DNA of 5,657 nucleotides, taken from Spirochaetota bacterium (GTDB lineage: Bacteria > Spirochaetota > GWE2-31-10 > MWDO01). The translations under genes were made by a program, and so were the position numbers. Numbering within the stretch: the first letter of the stretch is position 1; every line of letters begins with the position of its first letter. A model generated the notes under the pieces. The model was not told where the DNA came from. It worked only from the letters and a program-made list of their open reading frames with translations, and ran no database searches. Where the stretch lies: the NCBI GenBank assembly GCA_017998755.1, contig JAGOCL010000189.1:1-5657 (forward strand), read 5' to 3'. Of this stretch, positions 1 to 4,948 are shown in pieces.

Positions 1-21
1 ATCAAGAAATATATTAAAAAC

Positions 22-52
22 ATTATAAAAATTGTAGATGAATAAAATTCAT
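22..52 (-). terminator. weak candidate terminator hairpin after the 68-430 gene
   Basis: A perfect 6-bp inverted repeat (ATGAAT at 38-43, ATTCAT at 47-52) with a 3-nt loop lies about 15 nt past the stop codon of the minus-strand gene. On that strand it is followed, after a few bases, by a short run of T. The stem holds only one G-C pair and the T-run is not directly attached, so this may be only chance in AT-rich DNA. Nothing else can be recognised in bases 1-67. Confidence 0.22.
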
Positions 53-67
53 TTGACTATTAAATAA

Positions 68-430
68 TTAAATTAACCATGATAAAAAAGATTCTATATT
101 TTCGTGTTTTACTATATTTTCTATAAAGAAATCTAATATTCTCCTTAAAACATACCCGATACTATAGCCGTTTGTATCATCGTAAATCTTTTTTAGCGTA
201 AGATAGACTTTATAGTCTAATCTGATATGAATTTTTTTATTCCAATTAATCTTTTCATAAACGGGAATTCCCTCTTGAGCTATGTTGTGATAATGCTTCA
301 AATAAGGATACATTAAATTTACGATCTTTGAGATTATTGTCGACGTTCTCTTTGTAACAAAATATTTTTCAACAAGAGATATTTTGTTTCGGATGTTTTG
401 GTTGATAACTATTGAAAAATCATATTTCAT
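68..430 (-). CDS. hypothetical protein, possible tandem ribbon-helix-helix DNA-binding protein
   Basis: This 120-residue protein belongs to no family I can name with certainty. It reads as two similar halves. Residues about 4-47 contain a short strand (FSIVIN), a helix (IRNKISLVEKYF) and a second helix after TKRTST. Residues about 66-107 repeat the plan with a strand (KIHIRL), a helix (KVYLTLKKIYDD) and a helix after NGYS. A strand followed by two helices, with a Thr/Ser-rich or Gly-Tyr-Ser turn before helix B, is the layout of CopG/Arc-type ribbon-helix-helix repressors. The halves are joined by a linker around residues 50-65. No catalytic motif, signal peptide or membrane segment is visible. 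The start is supported by an AGGA-type ribosome site (plus-strand 438-443) about 7 nt upstream. The gene is divergent from bioB and has no partner gene in the window. The DNA-binding role is inferred from the pattern only; that it is a real gene is likely because it is intact, has a ribosome site and is not overlapped by another gene. Confidence 0.7.
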   Translation of the reverse strand: MKYDFSIVINQNIRNKISLVEKYFVTKRTSTIISKIVNLMYPYLKHYHNIAQEGIPVYEKINWNKKIHIRLDYKVYLTLKKIYDDTNGYSIGYVLRRILDFFIENIVKHENIESFLSWLI

Positions 431-520
431 AATAAATTCCTTTCATAAAAAATTTATATAATATATAACAACCAAAACATAGGAATAATATACAAAAATA
501 AATAAGAATAGTTAAAAAAA

Positions 521-530
521 GGGAATTCCC
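521..530. promoter_or_regulatory. perfect 10-bp palindrome GGGAATTCCC, candidate operator
   Basis: The self-complementary GGGAATTCCC stands in otherwise AT-rich DNA between the two divergent genes, about 45-50 nt upstream of the candidate bioB promoter. The same palindrome recurs at 263-272 inside the coding sequence of the adjacent minus-strand gene, and the match extends to 15 bases (520-534 against the complement of 259-273). Flanking A and T runs could also let it fold as a hairpin with an AATT loop, but it does not lie at the end of any gene, so an operator is a better guess than a terminator. Binding by the neighbouring ribbon-helix-helix-like protein is speculation based on proximity. 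Confidence 0.35.
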
Positions 531-574
531 GTTTTTGTAACTAGAACAGAGCAAATAAAAAATTTAAAGTTAGC

Positions 575-603
575 TTTTCATTGCATTATTTCAAAAATAG
601 TAT
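575..603 (+). promoter_or_regulatory. candidate sigma-70 type promoter of bioB
   Basis: TTTTCA (575-580) and TAGTAT (598-603) are separated by 17 nt and each matches four of six consensus bases. Transcription would start near 610 and leave an untranslated leader of about 37 nt. Such partial matches are common in AT-rich DNA, so confidence is limited. Confidence 0.33.
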
Positions 604-646
604 TAAATAAAAGGGATTTTTAGGAAATATTTATAAGGAAATTCTA

Positions 647-1588
647 ATGATAAGGAAAGAGATTGATTTTAAAAATTCCGACGAGGTTTTGGAATTTATT
701 AAACATTTTTCATTTGACGAGATCTTAAATTATTCTGAATACTTGAGGATGAAATACTTTTCTAATAAAATTGAATTTTGCTCGATTTATAACGTTAAAT
801 CGGGACGTTGCTCGGAGAACTGCGCTTTTTGTTCGCAATCCTCTTTTCACAAGACTGAGGTTGACGAATATGAAATAGGCGACGACGGAAAGATTTTACA
901 ATTAGCTAAAGATATGGCAGATAAAAAAGTTAAATATTTTTCGCTGGTTTCAAGCGGTAGGTCGTTGAATGAAATGGAATTTTCAAAAGTTATTGATATT
1001 TTCAGGAATATTAAAAGCGATACCGATATTTCTCTTTGCGCATCTCTGGGATTTATAACGGCAAAACAGGCGGAAGATTTGAAGAACGTAGGAGTCGTTA
1101 AATATCATCATAATTTGGAAACAGGCCCCGGATATTTCAGTAAAATATGCTCGACGCATAGTTATGAAGATAAATTAAATACGATCAATATTGCGAAAAA
1201 TAGCGGTCTTGAAATGTGTTCCGGCGGAATATTTGGAATAGGCGAAACTCTAAACGATAGGATCGAAATGGCGCTTGATATAAAAAGATTGAAAATAAAA
1301 TCCATTCCTTTAAATATATTGAAGCCGATAAAAGGAACTCGTCTTGATAAGAATACCCCCTTATCGGAAGAAGAGATAATGCTATCCTTTGCCCTTTTTA
1401 GGATAATTAATCCCTCGGCTAGTATAAGGATTGCCGGCGGGAGGCCGTTCTTTAAGGAAAATGAGAATGAAAAACTTTTAAAATGCGGAGTAAACGCAAT
1501 TATGGTTGGAAATTATTTAACGACGACCGGCGTCCCGATTGAAAAGGATATAAGCTTCATAAAAGAAAATAATCTTACCTTATCATAA
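647..1588 (+). CDS. bioB: biotin synthase (radical SAM), probable anaerobe-type BioB
   Basis: BioB inserts sulfur into dethiobiotin to give biotin, the last step of biotin synthesis, in the cytoplasm. The 313-residue length is usual for the family. The radical SAM cluster motif CX3CX2C is at C55, C59 and C62, inside SGRCSENCAFCSQSS. Other family motifs are YHHNLET (153-159), CSGGIFGIGET (191-201), IPLNILKPIKGT (220-231) and IRIAGGR (260-266). Compared with E. coli BioB, auxiliary-cluster ligands Cys128, Cys188 and Arg260 correspond to C131, C191 and R261, but the Cys97 position is serine (S99, codon TCG). An extra cysteine, C168 in KICSTHSY, and C45 just before the radical SAM loop are present. 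AAGGAA at 635-640 supports the start. No other biotin gene is in the window. The 3' end overlaps purB tail to tail. The identification is secure; the cluster type is inferred. Confidence 0.96.
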   Translation: MIRKEIDFKNSDEVLEFIKHFSFDEILNYSEYLRMKYFSNKIEFCSIYNVKSGRCSENCAFCSQSSFHKTEVDEYEIGDDGKILQLAKDMADKKVKYFSLVSSGRSLNEMEFSKVIDIFRNIKSDTDISLCASLGFITAKQAEDLKNVGVVKYHHNLETGPGYFSKICSTHSYEDKLNTINIAKNSGLEMCSGGIFGIGETLNDRIEMALDIKRLKIKSIPLNILKPIKGTRLDKNTPLSEEEIMLSFALFRIINPSASIRIAGGRPFFKENENEKLLKCGVNAIMVGNYLTTTGVPIEKDISFIKENNLTLS

Positions 1589-3016
1589 AATCTTCGGATC
1601 GAAATTCTCAACGATTTTTTGCGATAGCCCGACGTAATTGGACGGCGTTATCTCTAGAAGTTTCTTTCTTTTGTTTTCGTCTATTTTTATTTTATTAGCG
1701 AAGTTGTGAAAATCTTTAATAGTTACGACTTTACCTCTGGTTATCTCTTTGAGCGCTTCGTAAGGTTTATCAAAGCCGGATATTCTGAGAAGATTTTGAA
1801 ACGCCTCGGCCGCGACTTCAGGATTATTCTCAAGGTCTTCAAGAATTTTATTTTTGTCTACTTCCAGTTTGGAAAGTCCTTTTTGTAAGGATTGATAAGC
1901 GACGAACGTATGCGCAAACGCGACCCCGATATTTCTCTGGACCGAGCTGTCGCTTAAGTCTCTTTGCAGTCGCGAAATAGGTAGTTTTGACGCAAAAAAG
2001 TCAAATAGCGCGTTTGCGACTCCTATATTTGCTTCGGCGTTCTCAAAATCAATCGGATTTACTTTATGAGGCATCGCCGACGAGCCGATCTCCCCTTTTA
2101 CCGTTTTCTGTTTGATCCATTTGTCCGATATATATCTCCATATATCTAAAGAAAAGTCGAGTAAAATGTTATTTATTCTTCTAAATGAATCGAAGACCCT
2201 TATAAACGAGTCGTGCGGCTCAATTTGAGTCGTAATTGGATTACAGACTGCAATTATCGGATCTAAATTGTAAAAAGGGGAATTCTCAGATTTTTCTTCG
2301 GTATTAAATTTGTTGATAAATTTATTTGTAAAATCTATCCAATCTACTTCAGGTATAATGAAGTTATGCGCGTTATAGCCGCCCGTCGCGCCGTTTAATT
2401 TGACTGAAACTTTATTATTGTATAAATAAGCGAATTCTGTTTTTAATCTGTTTACAAAGACTAATATCTCTTTTCCGAAAGTCGTAGGGCTTGCAGGTTG
2501 TCCGTGAGTACGAGCTAACATCGGAGTATCTTTATAATCCAAAGCTATTTTATACAACGCTTCGTATAGTTTAACCGCCTCGGGAAACATCAGATTGTTA
2601 ACGGCGTCCTTTATCATGAGACCGTAACAGATATTATTTATGTCTTCGCTAGTCAGAGCTAAATGAACGTATTCCAGAACGTCGGCAAGCGAGCTATCTT
2701 TAAGTTTTAATTTAATATAATACTCTACCGCCTTTACGTCGTGATTAGTCGCCGGAATTTCGCCGTACCCTTTAGTTTCGATATCCTTAACTATCTGCGC
2801 ATCTTTTTCAGTTACGTTAGTCATATCGGTTAAATATTTTATCTCGTCGTCTGTAAATTTTCGAACTACGGAACCGTTTTGCGAGAGCTCGAATAGATAT
2901 TTTATCTCGACGGTTATTCTATACTTAATAAGCGCGTATTCGCTGAAATATTGAGATAAAGCTTTGGTTTTTGAAGAATATCTGCCGTCAATAGGAGATA
3001 TTGAAGAAAGAGCCAT
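1583..3016 (-). CDS. purB: adenylosuccinate lyase
   Basis: PurB removes fumarate twice in purine synthesis: from SAICAR to give AICAR, and from adenylosuccinate to give AMP. It belongs to the fumarase/aspartase superfamily and is normally a cytoplasmic homotetramer. At 477 residues it is a little longer than E. coli PurB (456), which it resembles throughout. Visible landmarks are the N-terminal SPIDGRY (7-13), TNHDVKAVEYY (90-100), TSEDINN (122-128), RTHGQPASP (169-177) with the catalytic-base histidine H171, TTQIEPHD (262-269), and the fumarate lyase signature GSSAMPHKVNP (311-321) with the catalytic serine at 312. Extra residues appear around 82-88 and 237-258 compared with the E. coli protein. 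The start has a strong AAGGAGA site (3021-3027). The gene lies 99 nt downstream of the receptor gene on the same strand but has its own good promoter. Its last 6 nt overlap bioB on the other strand. Confidence 0.97.
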   Translation of the reverse strand: MALSSISPIDGRYSSKTKALSQYFSEYALIKYRITVEIKYLFELSQNGSVVRKFTDDEIKYLTDMTNVTEKDAQIVKDIETKGYGEIPATNHDVKAVEYYIKLKLKDSSLADVLEYVHLALTSEDINNICYGLMIKDAVNNLMFPEAVKLYEALYKIALDYKDTPMLARTHGQPASPTTFGKEILVFVNRLKTEFAYLYNNKVSVKLNGATGGYNAHNFIIPEVDWIDFTNKFINKFNTEEKSENSPFYNLDPIIAVCNPITTQIEPHDSFIRVFDSFRRINNILLDFSLDIWRYISDKWIKQKTVKGEIGSSAMPHKVNPIDFENAEANIGVANALFDFFASKLPISRLQRDLSDSSVQRNIGVAFAHTFVAYQSLQKGLSKLEVDKNKILEDLENNPEVAAEAFQNLLRISGFDKPYEALKEITRGKVVTIKDFHNFANKIKIDENKRKKLLEITPSNYVGLSQKIVENFDPKIL

Positions 3017-3080
3017 ATTGTCTCCTTGTTTTAAATCTAAGCGAAAAGCCGGATTTATTTTTAAAATTGAATATAACCGG

Positions 3081-3109
3081 ATAATATTAGAATTCTGCTA
3101 AAAAGTCAA
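3081..3109 (-). promoter_or_regulatory. sigma-70 type promoter of purB
   Basis: On the minus strand TTGACT (3109 to 3104) and TATTAT (3086 to 3081) are separated by exactly 17 nt, each with five of six consensus bases. The start of transcription would be near 3074, giving a leader of about 58 nt before the ATG. This is the cleanest -35/-10 pair in the window and lies entirely in the gap after the receptor gene, so purB can be expressed independently. No terminator separates the two genes, so read-through may add to it. Confidence 0.72.
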
Positions 3110-3115
3110 ATTATT

Positions 3116-4522
3116 TTACCGCGTAGATTTCGACGCCGCCTCGACTAATTCAAGTCCGAGTTTTCTATTGGACTTAATTACCTGATTTAATTTCTTTGAG
3201 TCCTTATCAAAATTATTATTGACTACCTCGATCTCTTTTGACAATTCGAGATTCTCTGTCGAGGCCTGATTTATAACCTCTAGACCGTTTGAAATTTCCT
3301 TTCCGCCCTTATCCAACTCTTGCGTTGCAAATGATATTTGTTGGAATACTTTGGAAATATTCTCAAGTTTTTCGGATATTTTAGTGAATATCTCGTTGAC
3401 CTTATTATTTAAATTAGCTCCGTTGGAGATCTTAATTTTCGATTCTTTCAACAAATCTCCTACGTTATGAGCGGCGGTCGTCGATTTCTCGGCGAGTTTT
3501 CTAATTTCTGTCGCGACGACGGCAAAACCTTTTCCCGCGTCTCCCGCTCGAGCCGCCTCGATAGCGGCGTTTAACGCCAGTAAATTGGTGTTTTCCGCAA
3601 TTTCGTTAATGGATTCGATACTTTCTATCATCATCTTACTGAATTTCACAAGTTCGACCATTTCCAAACTGCTTCCCTTGAGCGAATTCATGCCTACCTG
3701 CACTTCGTTAACGATGTTGTTCATATCTTCCGAGGCGTGGGTAGCGTTTTTACTTATCTCTTCAATAGAAGCCATTAACTCTTCCGTAGAAGCGGATATT
3801 TGTTCGACGCTTGAGGCCTGACTTTCCGACGCGGTCATTAAACGTTTGGATATCTGGTTGTTTTTTTCGCCTAAGCTTTTAATGGATTCTGAAAGTTCTT
3901 TTACAACGGAAAGAGTTTTTAACGCAGATTCCTTATCCTCTTTTATCTCGTCTTCAGTTGTTTTTGATCTGCTGAAGATTTTATTAACCAAGTTTGTCGT
4001 ATATACCGAGAAAAAAGTCCCCCAAACAAAGGAGAATAATCTTATTAGAATTTCTGATCTGGCGTTAAAAAACTCGGGCATAAAAATGTCGCGGTAGACT
4101 ATAAACGTTACTACGTTTATTACTACATTTATTATTGAAACGTAAATTATTAAACCTACGTCCATATATAATATAAATATAAGTAGATAAACGAAAGACA
4201 ATATCCAGACTTCATGGTTGGTTTCCAGACTTATATATGTGTATATCGGGATAACAAAACTATACGTTGTCGCAAGAAAATATTTTGTAATGCGTAATTT
4301 ATTCTTGAAAGTAAGAACTACAATCGTTGATATAAGATTTAGCGACGATGAGCCGACGACAAATATAGCGACATTCTTTATTATTAGCGATAACTCTTTT
4401 TCCTGAGTCAGCATAGAGGCGACATATACTAAACTTCCGGCAAGGATAATTAGCCATAGGAAGTTAATTATACCCTTATTAATTTTATTTATGTCGACTG
4501 AGCTCATTGTCTGATTTTTCAT
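3116..4522 (-). CDS. methyl-accepting chemotaxis protein with six-helix membrane domain
   Basis: This 468-residue receptor should control CheA through CheW at the inner membrane. Six hydrophobic segments lie at about 17-37, 48-70, 81-98, 104-120, 121-143 and 158-178. Positively charged loops (for example 72-80 and 181-187) place both ends in the cytoplasm. Loops outside the membrane are only a few to about 15 residues, so there is no periplasmic ligand domain, and no HAMP domain is recognisable between helix 6 and the coiled coil. The rest is the helical MCP signalling domain, with the conserved hairpin tip at about 304-338 ([18 protein letters not shown], then [18 protein letters not shown]). 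No C-terminal CheR/CheB-tethering pentapeptide is seen. The stimulus is unknown; sensing within the membrane is an inference. The first ATG is preferred over the ATG five codons later because only it has a ribosome site (AGGA, 4529-4532). Confidence 0.95.
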   Translation of the reverse strand: MKNQTMSSVDINKINKGIINFLWLIILAGSLVYVASMLTQEKELSLIIKNVAIFVVGSSSLNLISTIVVLTFKNKLRITKYFLATTYSFVIPIYTYISLETNHEVWILSFVYLLIFILYMDVGLIIYVSIINVVINVVTFIVYRDIFMPEFFNARSEILIRLFSFVWGTFFSVYTTNLVNKIFSRSKTTEDEIKEDKESALKTLSVVKELSESIKSLGEKNNQISKRLMTASESQASSVEQISASTEELMASIEEISKNATHASEDMNNIVNEVQVGMNSLKGSSLEMVELVKFSKMMIESIESINEIAENTNLLALNAAIEAARAGDAGKGFAVVATEIRKLAEKSTTAAHNVGDLLKESKIKISNGANLNNKVNEIFTKISEKLENISKVFQQISFATQELDKGGKEISNGLEVINQASTENLELSKEIEVVNNNFDKDSKKLNQVIKSNRKLGLELVEAASKSTR

Positions 4523-4551
4523 AGGTTTTCCTATTAATAGTTTTACTTCAC

Positions 4552-4577
4552 TTATCGGAATATTGAGCCATATTATA
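4552..4577 (-). promoter_or_regulatory. possible flagellar sigma (FliA/sigma-28) promoter of the receptor gene
   Basis: CCGATAA (4558 to 4552 on the minus strand) matches seven of eight bases of the FliA -10 element GCCGATAA. A partial TAAAGTTT-like -35, TATAATAT, precedes it by 10 nt, one less than the E. coli optimum of 11, and matches only five of eight. Chemotaxis receptor genes are classical FliA targets, which makes the match more meaningful. The implied start would be near 4545, about 22 nt before the ATG. It overlaps the sigma-70 type box, so the two would compete. Confidence 0.38.
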
Positions 4578-4580
4578 ACA
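4572..4580 (-). promoter_or_regulatory. extended -10 promoter element of the chemotaxis receptor gene
   Basis: On the minus strand TGTTATAAT is a perfect TATAAT box with the TGn extension. The best -35 candidate, TTGTAT, lies 19 nt upstream, which is longer than optimal, but extended -10 promoters need less of a -35. Transcription would begin near 4565, giving a leader of about 43 nt. Confidence 0.6.
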
Positions 4581-4612
4581 CTATTTTTTACAAGAAATAC
4601 AAGATTTTTTTA

Positions 4613-4641
4613 TTGAAGTTATTATTAAAAAATTGTATCAT
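4613..4641 (+). promoter_or_regulatory. sigma-70 type promoter of the DUF3467-lipoprotein pair
   Basis: TTGAAG (4613-4618) and TATCAT (4636-4641) are separated by 17 nt and match four and five of six consensus bases. Transcription would start near 4648, just ahead of the GAGGAG ribosome site, so the leader would be very short. The TTG at 4613 could be mistaken for a start codon of a longer protein but has no ribosome site and is better read as the -35 box. Confidence 0.5.
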
Positions 4642-4660
4642 TATTAATGAGGAGAATATA

Positions 4661-4948
4661 ATGAACGGAAATCAGCAAAACAAAGAGATAAAAATAAAAA
4701 TTAACGACCCTGAGTTAAAAGGTCAATATGCAAATCAAATTGCGATTATGCATACCAGAGAGGATTTTGTCATAGATTTTATCGCAATGTATCCGCCCGA
4801 AGCTATTGTCGGAGCCAGAATTATTACCAATCCCGTATCGTTAAAAAGAATGTCAAACGCGATAGCGGCAAATTTGAAAAAATACGAGGAGCAATTTGGC
4901 GAGATTTTTGAGGAAGAAACGCGTCCCGCCGACGACAAGGTTAATTGA
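4661..4948 (+). CDS. DUF3467 family protein
   Basis: This 95-residue protein matches the DUF3467 family of unknown function. The typical core runs from about residue 10 to 85: a strand near KIKIN, then GQYANQIAIMHTREDFVIDFIAMYPPEA, then the basic GARIITNPVSLKRMSNAIAANLKKYEEQFGEI helix region. It has no signal peptide or membrane segment, so it should be cytoplasmic. The tail (EEETRPADDKVN) is charged and probably disordered. I chose the ATG at 4661 because GAGGAG (4649-4654) lies 6 nt before it; a longer TTG-started version from 4613 would run through the promoter. The stop codon shares one base with the start of the lipoprotein gene, so translation of the two is probably coupled. The family match rests on recalled motifs; no function should be assumed. 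Confidence 0.88.
   Translation: MNGNQQNKEIKIKINDPELKGQYANQIAIMHTREDFVIDFIAMYPPEAIVGARIITNPVSLKRMSNAIAANLKKYEEQFGEIFEEETRPADDKVN

Larger units (their letters stand above)
431..646. other. divergent intergenic region between the 68-430 gene and bioB
   Basis: This 216-nt stretch separates two divergent start codons. It holds the ribosome sites of both genes, a very AT-rich segment at 451-466 with several TATAAT-like minus-strand hexamers but no convincing -35 partner, a perfect GGGAATTCCC palindrome at 521-530, and a candidate bioB promoter. I see no small open reading frame with a ribosome site and no RNA gene. A BirA-type biotin operator is not evident. Confidence 0.7.
4523..4660. other. divergent promoter region between the chemotaxis receptor and the DUF3467 gene
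   Basis: This 138-nt region carries minus-strand promoter elements for the receptor gene and a plus-strand promoter for the DUF3467 gene, plus both ribosome sites. The 8-mer ATTATTAA occurs at 4621-4628 and 4640-4647, which is weak evidence of a repeat in such AT-rich DNA. No small gene or RNA is recognisable. Confidence 0.65.

Noticed and set aside
514..536. Rho-independent terminator at the GGGAATTCCC palindrome with flanking A and T runs.
   Set aside because: It lies upstream of both divergent genes, not at the end of either, and the stem is short.
535..575. Possible BirA-type biotin operator before bioB (TTGTAAC at 535-541 and GTTAGC at 569-574).
   Set aside because: The half-sites are poor matches, the second is not a proper inverted copy, and the 27-nt gap is too long for the known spacing.
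1706..1888. Plus-strand open frame of 60 codons inside purB.
   Set aside because: It is antisense to conserved purB sequence, lacks a recognisable domain and looks like a shadow frame.
3585..4406. Three plus-strand open frames (3585-3821, 3846-4097, 4218-4406) inside the receptor gene.
   Set aside because: They are antisense shadows of the MCP coding sequence, with no ribosome sites or known motifs.
4613..4660. A TTG-started N-terminal extension of 16 residues on the DUF3467 protein.
   Set aside because: It has no ribosome site and contains the likely promoter and GAGGAG site; the ATG at 4661 fits the family better.
4735..4938. Minus-strand open frame of 67 codons inside the DUF3467 gene.
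   Set aside because: It is a shadow of the conserved DUF3467 frame and has no independent support.
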